Source: CAYLLN01 sp036496265 | GTDB lineage: Bacteria > Planctomycetota > Planctomycetia > Pirellulales > Pirellulaceae | Reading direction: 5' to 3' | Length of the DNA: 21,446 nucleotides | Assembly: GCA_036496265.1 (NCBI GenBank) | Contig: DASXLL010000238.1 | Coordinates: 1-21,446, forward strand | Shown here: piece after piece, positions 13,883 through 21,414 of the stretch | How positions within the stretch are numbered: position 1 is the first letter of the stretch | Layout: every line of letters begins with the position of its first letter | Program-made: the position numbers and the translations under genes | The notes under the pieces: generated by a model | Told to the model about the DNA's origin: nothing | What the model saw: only the letters and a program-made list of their open reading frames with translations | Database searches by the model: none

Positions 13883-16561
13883 ATGAACCGCTGCAACTTG
13901 CCATCTCGATTGGTCGCTGTCGCAGCATTTCTGCTGACGTCCGGCTGGCAGATCGGCTTCGCCCAGATACGCATTCCCGCGATCGACCCGACGGGCCAGC
14001 GGCTGTTTTCCGGGACAACGACGCTGAGTTGCGATGCGCTCAAAGACGGACTACTTCATAAAAAAGCGCAGCCGGCGGCCGCGGTGGCGCCGGCGGTGCC
14101 GATTGTTGCCCCGCCGGTGAAGCCGCCGTGCCTGCCGTCGGTGGAGGCGGTGCCACTTGTGCCAGTTGTTCCCGTGCCGGTCGTTGCCGTGCCGCAGAAT
14201 CCGTTGCCGGCGGTCCCGGTCATACCAGCCGTTTGTGGGCCGAAGCAGATGCAGCCGCAGATTATTCCGGTTGCTGCGCCGGCGGCGGTTGAGCCGTGCG
14301 ATGATGCCCGCGGTCCGCAGCTGAGCGTCACGCCGTCGCGGATTGTCGCGCCGGTGAATACGGAAGTGGTGATGGTGGCGGGCCTATGCGGCCCTGACGG
14401 CTATTTAATCACGCGGCAACCGCTGGAATGGATGCTCGCTCAAGACGGCGTGGGGCAGATCGTGGCGGTGGGGCATGAAAGCCCGCACAATTCGTCGCTG
14501 ATCTTGCGAGGCAGCCCGCACAAGATTGCGACGAACTATGCCCGCGCACATACTTCGACCATTTCGCAGGTGATCAACCGCGGCACGCCGACGCCGACGG
14601 ATGATGTTTATTTGCAGAAGGGGCAGAGTTGGATTTCGGTCACGTCGCCGACGGAAGGGCAGACGCACGTCATCGTGTGGACGCCGAAGGAACAGAATTG
14701 GAATTATCGCAAGGCGACGGCGACGATTTATTGGGTCGATGCGTCGTGGCGGCTTCCCCCAAGCGCGACGGCTCGCTCCGGACAGCCCTATCCGCTGACG
14801 ACGGTGCTCACTCGCAGCAACGGCGATCCGATTACCGGCTGGATCGTGCGTTATGAAGTCGTGGAAGGCCCGCCAGCCGCTTTTGGTCGCGGATTGACGG
14901 CGATCGAAGTTCCCTCCGACGCAGCCGGCCGAGCCATCGCCAACCTGCTGCCTACATCACCCGAAGCCGGCATCACGACCGTTCGCGTACAGATCATCCG
15001 CCCGAGCACGCGGATTGGCGAATCGCAGATGATCGTGGGTCAAGGAACGGTTGGCGTGCAATGGACGACGCCTGGCTTGTCGATGCGGGCGATTGGCACG
15101 AGCAATGCTTTGGCTGACGGAGCGATCGGCTATCGAGTCGAGCTGACCAATGGCGGCGATTTGGCTACGCACAATGTAACACTGAGCTATACGCCGCCGA
15201 CCGGTGTTTCGGTGCTCAATAGCACTCCGGCGGCGCAAGTGTTTGGGCAGCGGCTGGAGTGGCGGCTGGGCAATTTGCCGCCGGGATCGACGAGCGTGGT
15301 TGAATTGAACTGTCGCGCGGCCGTTGCGGGGTCCATTCGCAGCTCGTTTGTCGCAACCAGCGCGGAAGTGCCGCGAGTCGAAAATCAGGTGCTGACGAAT
15401 GTGCGCACCAATGCGCTGGTCGTGAAAATGACGGGGCCGGAAAGCGTGGAAGTCGGTCGCGAGGCGAAGTTTTTGGTGGATGTGACCAACACAGGGCCAA
15501 CGGCGCTGATGAATGTGACGGCGACCGACACATTTGATCCGGGGCTGTCTCATGCTGGTGGCGAGCGGAGCCCGTTGGTGAGACCGATTACTATCATTCA
15601 GCCCGGACAGACCGAGCGTTTTGCGCTTTCATTCATCGTGGCCCAGCCGGGGCGGCACTGCCATCGGCTGGATGTAATGGCCGATGGGGGGCAGGCGGCA
15701 GGGGCTCGGGCCTGCGTGACAGGCACGTCGGCGGTGGTGACGCCGCCGCAGATTTCTGTGCGCGTGAACGGCCCGCCGTCACGGCGAGCGGGTGAAGTCG
15801 CTTCGTTCGCGGTGGAAATCAAGAACAATGGATCGGCGCCGGCGACGAACGTTGTGCTGGCAATCAACTGGGCCGCCAATATGGAATTGACCGAGGCTTC
15901 GCAGGGTCACGAAGACAATATTCCGCGGCTAACAACGCAGTGGCGAGTCGCACAGCTCAACGGCGGCGAGACGCAAGTGCGGCAGCTCAACTTCATGTGT
16001 TTGCGAGACGATCCGCAAGGTGCAGTTGTTCGCGCCACCGTGCGATCGGACCAAACCGGCCCAGTCGGCAATCAAGCATCGACAATCATTAGCCCCGGCG
16101 CCTCAGCGCCGCAGCGCGTCCAACAGCCGCAATCGGCAGCGCCGCTTCGCCCTGATGCGACGATTCCGCCGGCAGCAGCAGGCAGCGGCGCGCTGAAAAT
16201 CACTGCAACGGCTCAAGCCAACCCGATCGCCTTGGGTATGACGACTACGCTGCTGATTTTCGTCACGAATGAGCGTACCGTGGCCGACCGCGATGTGGCC
16301 CTGAGCGTGCAAGCGCTGGATGATGGCGTGACGCTGCGAGTGGCGGGCACCAGTCCCACGCCTGTAGCCGCCAGCAGCGCGGCGGCGATCGATTTCAGCG
16401 CGATTCGCGAGATGCGGCCTGGCGAACAACTGGCTTCGCCATTTCGCATCGAAGTTCGTGGGATGAAGGCGGGGACGCATCGGATTCGCGTCAATGCAAC
16501 GAGCGGGCTGAACCCAGCAGGCACCGCGACGGAAACCGAAGTCGTCGTGAATCCGCAATAG
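13883..16561 (+). CDS. Large secreted protein with DUF11/CARDB-like beta-sandwich repeats
   Basis: The 892-residue protein begins with a Sec signal peptide (MNRCNLPSRLVAVAAFLLTSG, cut after FAQ at 28). Residues 63-138 are a Pro/Val-rich low-complexity stretch, probably an extended spacer. Residues 145 to about 390 form one or more beta-rich domains. From about 397 on there are at least four repeats of the DUF11/CARDB type, beginning near 397 (LSMRAIGTSNALADGAIGYRV), 512 (VKMTGPESVEVGREAKF), 625 (ISVRVNGPPSRRAGEVASF) and 770 (LKITATAQANPIALG). Each has the V-x-N-x-G pattern and alternating strands. Such proteins are usually cell-surface or wall components. ATG at 13883 is preferred over TTG at 13877. 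The gene converges with the GT4 gene, with only 5 bases between the stops. Confidence 0.87.
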   Translation: MNRCNLPSRLVAVAAFLLTSGWQIGFAQIRIPAIDPTGQRLFSGTTTLSCDALKDGLLHKKAQPAAAVAPAVPIVAPPVKPPCLPSVEAVPLVPVVPVPVVAVPQNPLPAVPVIPAVCGPKQMQPQIIPVAAPAAVEPCDDARGPQLSVTPSRIVAPVNTEVVMVAGLCGPDGYLITRQPLEWMLAQDGVGQIVAVGHESPHNSSLILRGSPHKIATNYARAHTSTISQVINRGTPTPTDDVYLQKGQSWISVTSPTEGQTHVIVWTPKEQNWNYRKATATIYWVDASWRLPPSATARSGQPYPLTTVLTRSNGDPITGWIVRYEVVEGPPAAFGRGLTAIEVPSDAAGRAIANLLPTSPEAGITTVRVQIIRPSTRIGESQMIVGQGTVGVQWTTPGLSMRAIGTSNALADGAIGYRVELTNGGDLATHNVTLSYTPPTGVSVLNSTPAAQVFGQRLEWRLGNLPPGSTSVVELNCRAAVAGSIRSSFVATSAEVPRVENQVLTNVRTNALVVKMTGPESVEVGREAKFLVDVTNTGPTALMNVTATDTFDPGLSHAGGERSPLVRPITIIQPGQTERFALSFIVAQPGRHCHRLDVMADGGQAAGARACVTGTSAVVTPPQISVRVNGPPSRRAGEVASFAVEIKNNGSAPATNVVLAINWAANMELTEASQGHEDNIPRLTTQWRVAQLNGGETQVRQLNFMCLRDDPQGAVVRATVRSDQTGPVGNQASTIISPGASAPQRVQQPQSAAPLRPDATIPPAAAGSGALKITATAQANPIALGMTTTLLIFVTNERTVADRDVALSVQALDDGVTLRVAGTSPTPVAASSAAAIDFSAIREMRPGEQLASPFRIEVRGMKAGTHRIRVNATSGLNPAGTATETEVVVNPQ

Positions 16562-16566
16562 GTCGT

Positions 16567-17871
16567 CTAAGACCGCACGTGGGCTTCTTCCGCTTCTTGA
16601 GATTCGGAAGGCGATGGTTCCGGGTCGAGCGCGCGATTCGCGGCCTGAGCAACGTTGGACCAGAGCGTCAATTCGGCTTCCAGGCGGTGCTGAACCCGCG
16701 ACCATATCGAAGGTTCATCCTGCTGACGTGCATTGATCAACGACTCATATAAATCCAGCGCGCGGCGGGTTTGCCGACGCATGGAGAACCGTTCAGCCGT
16801 TCGGCGGGCCGCGGCGGAAAGCATGAGCCGCTCGCGCGATGTGCGAACGGCAATCCAGGCGAGAGCCTGAGCAAATAGTTGGCGATGGGCGAGTGACACC
16901 AGCCGTCCGTTGGCCCGATCGCGAACGACGTCGCGTACGCCGGGGCCGCTGAGCGCCACGACCGGTTTGTCGGCGGCCATGGCTTCGGTCAAAACCATGC
17001 CTTGAGTTTCGGTTTGCGAGGCAAACGCGAAAACGTCCATCGCATGGAAGGCGTCGATTAAATCTTGACCCTGGCAGCGACCCACGAGATGCAGGCGGCT
17101 CGTCAGCTGCTGATCGGCCATAGTCTTGCGAATGTCGTGATCGCACGGGCCACTCCCAACGACAAGAAAATGGGCTCGCCGCTCCACGGCCATAAAGCGG
17201 GCGACGGATGACGCGAGAAAGTCGAGATTCTTTTCCGGAGCAAGACGGCCGACGTAGCCGATCACGAATGCGTCGGCGGGAATGCCATGTCGCGCGCGGA
17301 AGCTTGCACCGTCGCCGCGCGAAAAGCGCACAACATCGACGCCGGTGGGAATAATCTCGATGCGGCGATGCACGCCGCGCTTTCGCAGCATCGTCGCCAC
17401 ATCGCGACTGGGAGCAATCACCGCGTCGCACAAATCGGCATAGCCGGAGGTCAACGCGCCGATGAACCGTGAAGTCGTAGGCGTTTCGACGGCCGTGTAG
17501 TGCGTGTATTGGTCGTACATCGTGTGGTGTGTGAACACCAGCGGCACGTCGCGAGACTTCGCCAGCCGCAGGGCCGTGTTGCCCATGAAAAACGGATGAT
17601 GAGCGTGAATAATATCGGGGCGAAACTCGTCCGCCGTCGCCGCAACCAGGCCTGGAGCGGGGACGGGAATCGGGAATTCGTTGCCGTTGAAGTGCTGAAT
17701 AGCGGGTACACGAACGACGTGCGGGTCATCGTGGGTGGATTCATCCGATTCAGGGGCGATGATCAGCGTCTCGTGATTGCGGCGGCGGTATTCGCGGTCG
17801 AAGGCCACGATGCTGCGCGCAACTCCGCTCATGACAGGCGGATACGTATTGGTCAGCATGAGAATTCGCAT
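16567..17871 (-). CDS. Glycosyltransferase family 4 protein
   Basis: The 434-residue GT-B retaining enzyme resembles bacterial 1,2-diacylglycerol glucosyltransferases and related lipid or polysaccharide glycosyltransferases. The N-terminal domain has MLTNTYPPVMSGVARSI (5-21), with the GG-like acceptor loop reduced to SGV, then DIIHAHHPF (86-94) and THHTMYDQYTHY (114-125), a His-rich segment typical of the diacylglycerol glucosyltransferase branch. The C-terminal domain holds IGYVGRLAPEKNLDFL (204-219) and the EX7E motif E288-E296 in TETQGMVLTEAMAADKP. The chosen ATG at 17871 directly precedes the first beta strand, with AAGTGGG upstream. The acceptor is unknown. The C-terminal tail (about 400-434) is acidic and Ser/Glu rich. 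It converges on the DUF11-like gene. Confidence 0.9.
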   Translation of the reverse strand: MRILMLTNTYPPVMSGVARSIVAFDREYRRRNHETLIIAPESDESTHDDPHVVRVPAIQHFNGNEFPIPVPAPGLVAATADEFRPDIIHAHHPFFMGNTALRLAKSRDVPLVFTHHTMYDQYTHYTAVETPTTSRFIGALTSGYADLCDAVIAPSRDVATMLRKRGVHRRIEIIPTGVDVVRFSRGDGASFRARHGIPADAFVIGYVGRLAPEKNLDFLASSVARFMAVERRAHFLVVGSGPCDHDIRKTMADQQLTSRLHLVGRCQGQDLIDAFHAMDVFAFASQTETQGMVLTEAMAADKPVVALSGPGVRDVVRDRANGRLVSLAHRQLFAQALAWIAVRTSRERLMLSAAARRTAERFSMRRQTRRALDLYESLINARQQDEPSIWSRVQHRLEAELTLWSNVAQAANRALDPEPSPSESQEAEEAHVRS

Positions 17872-17943
17872 GGCAGACCCACTTCCATTTCGGGCGATTG
17901 AACCGTTCCTAGACGATGATGCAAGTGGCGCGCCCAACGCTAT

Positions 17944-17964
17944 CCTCACGCCTCACGCCTCAAG
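17944..17964. repeat. Three 7-bp tandem repeats (CCTCACG/CCTCACG/CCTCAAG)
   Basis: Units at 17944-17950, 17951-17957 and 17958-17964; the third differs by one base. It lies between divergent genes, just upstream of the probable marR promoter. Confidence 0.75.
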
Positions 17965-17970
17965 CCTTCC

Positions 17971-17998
17971 TTGCCCGCGTTAGTTGACATGTAAATAA
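17971..17998 (+). promoter_or_regulatory. Probable marR promoter with overlapping palindromic operator
   Basis: TTGCCC (17971-17976) and TAAATA (17993-17998) are spaced 16 bases apart and could be -35 and -10. Between and over them lies TTGACATGTAAA (17984-17995), symmetric at 10 of 12 positions around ACATGT, a size and position typical of MarR-family operators. Autorepression is inferred. An alternative reading uses TTGACA itself as -35, but no -10 sits at proper spacing after it. Confidence 0.45.
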
Positions 17999-18035
17999 TT
18001 CGATAACGGCAACCGCGAAGACGGAGGTCGATGTA

Positions 18036-18563
18036 ATGACTTTGACACTCGATCGCGAGATTAAAAGAAAGCGTCCGTTCGATCTGCCTGAGCAGGAGGC
18101 GATGCTGAACATCCTCCGCACGGCGGATCAGTTGCAGATTCGTTTCGCGCGGTTGTTTCGCAGTTTTGGGCTCACACCGCAGCAGTACAACATCCTGCGC
18201 ATTCTCCGCGGCGAGGGGCGAGCGCTGCCGATTTTGGAAATTGCCTCACGGATGATCACAGTGGTGCCGGGAATCACAGGTTTAGTAGATCGGTTGGAAA
18301 GTGCCGGGCTCGTGGAGCGAAAACGGTGCGACCATGATCGACGGGTAATCTACGTGGCGACCACGCCGAAGGCACTCGGAGTTTTGGTGGAAATCGATGA
18401 GCCGCTGGAGAAACTGCACCGGCAAACGCTCGGTCACATGACGGCGGAGGAACTGTCGTCGCTCAGCCGGTTGCTGGAAAAAGCCCGACATCCGCATTTT
18501 CCGCGGTCGGAAGCACACCCCCCCTCACAAGATGGCGAGCGGGAGGCGTTAGCCTCCCGGTAA
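18036..18563 (+). CDS. MarR family winged-helix transcriptional regulator
   Basis: The 175-residue protein has the MarR arrangement. An N-terminal dimerisation helix (23-43) is followed by LTPQQYNILRIL (46-57), the recognition-helix region LEIASRMITVVPGITGLVDRLESAGLV (67-93) and the wing ERKRCDHDRRVIYVATTPKA (94-113) with the conserved DxRR. A C-terminal dimerisation helix covers about 130-151. Such regulators often sense oxidants or aromatic compounds; the ligand here is unknown. An ACGGAGG-like site lies before the ATG. The last ten codons (DGEREALASR and stop) are made by a perfect palindrome (18540-18559), so the original C-terminus may have been different. Pirin and a ferredoxin-MBL protein follow on the same strand. 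Confidence 0.92.
   Translation: MTLTLDREIKRKRPFDLPEQEAMLNILRTADQLQIRFARLFRSFGLTPQQYNILRILRGEGRALPILEIASRMITVVPGITGLVDRLESAGLVERKRCDHDRRVIYVATTPKALGVLVEIDEPLEKLHRQTLGHMTAEELSSLSRLLEKARHPHFPRSEAHPPSQDGEREALASR
18540..18559 (+). terminator. Perfect 8-bp hairpin at the end of marR (repeat or weak terminator)
   Basis: CGGGAGGC (18540-18547) pairs with GCCTCCCG (18552-18559) across a GTTA loop. It overlaps the last codons of marR, and no T-run follows, so termination would be partial at best. It belongs to the class of short G/C-rich palindromes seen at 2549 and 6153. Confidence 0.5.
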
Positions 18564-18644
18564 TTCTCCACGACATGCACGTATTCCATTCATTCTCTTA
18601 AACGCTTTTAAATACTCGACGCGTTAATTTCAGGAAGGAATTGC

Positions 18645-19337
18645 ATGTTCAAGATTCGCAGGTCCGCCGAGCGCGGCCACTTTGATCACGGCTGGCTCGA
18701 CACCTATCACACCTTTTCGTTCGGCGATTATTACGATCCGGCTCAGATGGATTTTCGCGCGCTGCGAGTGATCAACGAAGACCGCGTCGCCCCCGGCGGT
18801 GGCTTCGGCATGCACGGCCATCGCGATATGGAGATCGTGACGTGTGTTTTGAGCGGCGCGCTCGAACACAAAGACAGCCTGGGACATGGCGAAGTGCTGC
18901 GGCCGGGCGAAATGCAGCACATGTCGGCCGGCCGAGGAATTCGACACAGTGAATTCAATCCGTCGGCGACCGAGCCCGTGCATCTGTATCAAATCTGGCT
19001 GATGCCGCGGACCAATGGCCTGACGCCAAGTTATTCGCAGAAAGCGTTTGCGAAAGACAATCGTCAAGGACAGTGGCAGCTTGTGGCCTCGCCGGATGGT
19101 TCGGCCGGTTCGCTGAAAATCGAGCAAGATGCCAAGGTTTACCTGGCGACGGTCAAAGGGCAAATAGACTTTACTCTGGCGTCTGGGCGCTACGGCTGGC
19201 TGCAAGTCATGGGCGGCGAGTTGAAGCTGGGTAGCGAATTATTGAAAGCCGGTGATGGTGTCGCCATCAGCGAGGAACCGAAAATAACCCTCCTGGCCGA
19301 TAGCCCGGCTGAAGTCATGTTGTTCGACTTGTCGTAG
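18645..19337 (+). CDS. Pirin family protein
   Basis: The 230-residue bicupin has pirin metal ligands at the same positions as the Escherichia coli homologue YhhW: H57 and H59 (GMHGHRD), and H101 and E103 (RHSEFN). The N-terminal motif GWLDTYHTFSFGDYYDP and the central HMSAGRGIRHSEFN are diagnostic. Family members bind iron, and some have quercetinase activity or act as redox-sensitive co-regulators; which applies here is not visible. AAGGAA lies 6 bases before the ATG. It is 81 bases after marR and 30 bases before the ferredoxin-MBL gene, on the same strand, so it is probably controlled by the MarR protein. No signal peptide is present, so it is cytoplasmic. Confidence 0.95.
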   Translation: MFKIRRSAERGHFDHGWLDTYHTFSFGDYYDPAQMDFRALRVINEDRVAPGGGFGMHGHRDMEIVTCVLSGALEHKDSLGHGEVLRPGEMQHMSAGRGIRHSEFNPSATEPVHLYQIWLMPRTNGLTPSYSQKAFAKDNRQGQWQLVASPDGSAGSLKIEQDAKVYLATVKGQIDFTLASGRYGWLQVMGGELKLGSELLKAGDGVAISEEPKITLLADSPAEVMLFDLS

Positions 19338-19367
19338 TTGCCGCGGCCTTCGTGGTCGCTCATTTCC

Positions 19368-20255
19368 ATGGCGGACGTTTCCAAATCACTTCCTGCTAAC
19401 GTGGCCGGCGACTGGTTCGTCGATTCAACCTGCATTGATTGCGACACCTGCCGGCAGCTCGCCCCACGCGTCTTTGGCGAAGCCGATGGTTATTCGTTCG
19501 TCCAAGAGCAGCCAGGCACGGCGGACGAGCGAGCGGCACTTCGTGCGCTCGTGTCGTGTCCGACGGGCTCGATCGGAACTCGCGGACATAACTCGGCTAA
19601 AGCGGTGATCGATGATTTCCCGTTGTTGATTGAGAGCGATGTCTATTACTGCGGCTTTACATCGCCCAAGTCGTACGGCGGCAGCAGTTATTTCATCCGG
19701 CATCCGCAAGGCAACTGGCTGATCGATTCGCCCAAGTATTTGCCGCAACTCGTGCGGCGCTTCGAGGCCCTGGGCGGCATCGCGACGATTTTTCTGACGC
19801 ATCGCGACGACATCGCGGACGCGGCCAAATATGCGCAACACTTTGGAGCTGCGCGGATCATTCATCGCGAGGAAATCGACGCTCAGCCCCAGGCCGAGCA
19901 CCTAATCGACGGTTTCGAACCGGTCGAGATCGCGCCCGATTTCCTGGCGATCCCAACGCCGGGCCATACCGCGGGTCATATTGCTCTGCTCTATAACAAT
20001 CCGGACGGGCAGAATCGCTACTTGTTTACCGGCGATCATCTCGCCTGGGATCGCGACCAGCAGCGTTTGACTGCCTTCCGCGATTATTGCTGGGACTCCT
20101 GGCCCAAGCAAAAAGAATCGCTGGCGAAGTTGCTCGATTATTCGTTCGAATGGGTGCTACCAGGCCATGGCGAGCGCGTGCATCTGCCGGCGGATGAAAT
20201 GCACCGGCAATTAAGCGATCTGGTCCGTCGCCTCGGCGTTCCGTTGGCACTGTAG
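19368..20255 (+). CDS. Ferredoxin-metallo-beta-lactamase fusion protein
   Basis: The 295-residue protein has two domains. Residues 12-72 form a single-cluster ferredoxin: C22, C25 and C28 (CIDCDTCRQLAP) plus the remote C64 (VSCPTGSI) would ligate one [4Fe-4S] cluster. Residues about 85-290 are an MBL-fold hydrolase with THRDDIAD (144-151) in place of the standard HxHxDH, then H166, PGHTAGH (199-204), D223 (TGDH) and H267 (PGHGE). The HRDD form is, to my knowledge, normal in this branch, which includes plant proteins of the AT4G33540 type. The ATG at 19368 gives the complete ferredoxin domain; an upstream TTG at 19338 is less likely. The substrate is unknown. It is the last gene of the marR-pirin unit. 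Confidence 0.9.
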   Translation: MADVSKSLPANVAGDWFVDSTCIDCDTCRQLAPRVFGEADGYSFVQEQPGTADERAALRALVSCPTGSIGTRGHNSAKAVIDDFPLLIESDVYYCGFTSPKSYGGSSYFIRHPQGNWLIDSPKYLPQLVRRFEALGGIATIFLTHRDDIADAAKYAQHFGAARIIHREEIDAQPQAEHLIDGFEPVEIAPDFLAIPTPGHTAGHIALLYNNPDGQNRYLFTGDHLAWDRDQQRLTAFRDYCWDSWPKQKESLAKLLDYSFEWVLPGHGERVHLPADEMHRQLSDLVRRLGVPLAL

Positions 20256-20528
20256 GGAACGCCCTCCGTGGCGCTCCGCCTGAACCTGGCGCTGCGGGAA
20301 CACGCCCTGCGGCCTTCCTTCCGGGCCAAACGGCGGGTGCCACTGTTGGCTTGTTCCGCAGTGCCGTGTGCCCCAACGGGGCAACCTTCGTCAGCCCAGG
20401 TCGTAGCGAGCGCTGCGAGCGAAGGCCTGGGTAAACAAACACAGAATCCGTCATAAGCCCCAACGGGGCGACATCGAATTTGCTCGCCAAGTTCAGCCGA
20501 CGCCATCACGCAAAGCTGCACCGGCTGC
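20256..20528. repeat. Cluster of palindromic intergenic repeats
   Basis: There is no gene. Two identical 13-mers GCCCCAACGGGGC form hairpins at 20370-20382 and 20457-20469. Between them CCCAGG (20395-20400) and CCTGGG (20426-20431) form a larger inverted repeat around TAGCGAGCGCTGCGAGCGAA. Before them CACTG/CAGTG (20341-20345 with 20359-20363) form another imperfect hairpin. Several of these resemble palindromes common between planctomycete genes. They lie between convergent genes and could help end transcription from both sides. Confidence 0.7.
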
Positions 20529-20882
20529 TCACCCCCTCAAAATCTTCTCCATCGCCTTCCCCTTCGCCAGTTCATCCACCAATTTATCGAGATAGCGTAT
20601 CTCCCGCATCGTCGGCTCTTCAATGTCCTCCACGCGCACGCCGCAAACGACGCCTTTGATCAAACTTCGTGCAGGATTCATCTGCGGAGCTTCCTGGAAG
20701 AAGGTTTCGAAGTCGGTCTGCTTTTTCAAGTGTCCTGCTAACTCCTTCTGGCTGTAGCCGGTGAGCCAGCAGATGATGGCGTCCACTTCGGCTTTTTTCC
20801 GTCCCTTCTTTTCGGCCTTGGCCACATAGTGCGGATAGACGCTGGCGAAGGTCATCGTGAATAGTCGGTGTTTGGTTGCCAT
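20529..20882 (-). CDS. DUF2200 family protein
   Basis: This 117-residue cytoplasmic protein matches the DUF2200 family from start to end. Recognisable segments are FTMTFASVYPHYVAKAEKKGR (8-28), the WLTGYSQKEL block (39-48), FFQEAPQMNP with the KGVVCGVRVEDIEEPTM stretch (76-92), and the closing IRYLDKLVDELAKGKAMEKIL. No function is established for the family, and I see no catalytic motif. The ATG at 20882 has only a weak upstream ribosome-binding sequence. The gene stands alone, converging with the ferredoxin-MBL gene. Confidence 0.9.
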   Translation of the reverse strand: MATKHRLFTMTFASVYPHYVAKAEKKGRKKAEVDAIICWLTGYSQKELAGHLKKQTDFETFFQEAPQMNPARSLIKGVVCGVRVEDIEEPTMREIRYLDKLVDELAKGKAMEKILRG

Positions 20883-21070
20883 TGGAGTTAGAGGTCAGGG
20901 TTCAGGGTGTGGTGCGATCAAGTTTGAAGTTTTTTCATTACGACGGGGTTTGGTGCTGGTTGTAAGTTGTTGGAGGTGTTGGAGTTTGGGATTTGGGGTG
21001 GAAGGGTGGTGCGCTCAACTTGAGCGGCGGCGAGTTTCAAGTTCCAGGTTTCAAGTTGGAACCGGTGGCT

Positions 21071-21196
21071 GCGACTAATAATTTGAAAAAGTTTTTTGGG
21101 GAGCGGAGTGGGTGGTTTTCGGAAGTTGGTGGCTGGTGGGGAGATGTGGCGACTAATAATTGAAGGGTAGCGCTAATATTAGCCGGAGTATTAGTT
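21071..21196. repeat. Cluster of CTAATA words and a 12-bp palindrome
   Basis: GCGACTAATAATT occurs at 21071-21083 and again at 21149-21161. GCTAATATTAGC (21172-21183) is a perfect palindrome, and TATTAGT follows at 21189-21195 in inverted orientation to the ACTAATA copies. Four related words lie within 126 bp of otherwise G-rich DNA. Confidence 0.6.
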
Positions 21197-21245
21197 TGGC
21201 GGCGGAAATACCAAAGTCATAAAAAAAGGAAACTAGCGACTGATG

Positions 21246-21268
21246 AAAACACAGATTGACACGGATTT
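21246..21268 (+). repeat. Dispersed repeat, ACACGGAT type
   Basis: The words AACACAGATTG and ACACGGATTT relate it to the reverse complement of 7361-7391 and more distantly to 179-209. It is intergenic. Confidence 0.5.
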
Positions 21269-21376
21269 GAAGATGGCCGGCTGGATTGGTAGCAGCGGCT
21301 GATTGGGGTGGGCGACCAGGTTGGGAAAGAGCGAAGGGCCGTTTTGCGATGGAGCACAAATGGCAGGCCGTTTGGA

Positions 21377-21398
21377 ACATTTGTACATGTGCAAATGT
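21377..21398. promoter_or_regulatory. 22-bp imperfect palindrome centred on ACATGT
   Basis: ACATTTGT-ACATGT-GCAAATGT reads nearly the same on both strands, with one non-matching pair of positions (20 of 22 symmetric). The shape suits a dimeric regulator. The gene it might control would lie beyond the window end. Confidence 0.4.
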
Positions 21399-21414
21399 CG
21401 CGCCGAGAATTGGA

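Noticed and set aside
19368..20255. Loss of MBL metal-binding motif (HxHxDH reads HRDDIAD)
   Set aside because: To my knowledge the HRDD form is normal for this ferredoxin-fused MBL branch, so it is not evidence for inactivation.
20338..20470. CRISPR-like array from the repeated 13-mers
   Set aside because: Only two copies occur, spaced by a structured sequence, each is itself a hairpin, and no cas gene is present.
20857..21078. Plus-strand 73-residue open frame at the right end
   Set aside because: It is made of the G/T-rich intergenic repeat text and overlaps the DUF2200 start.
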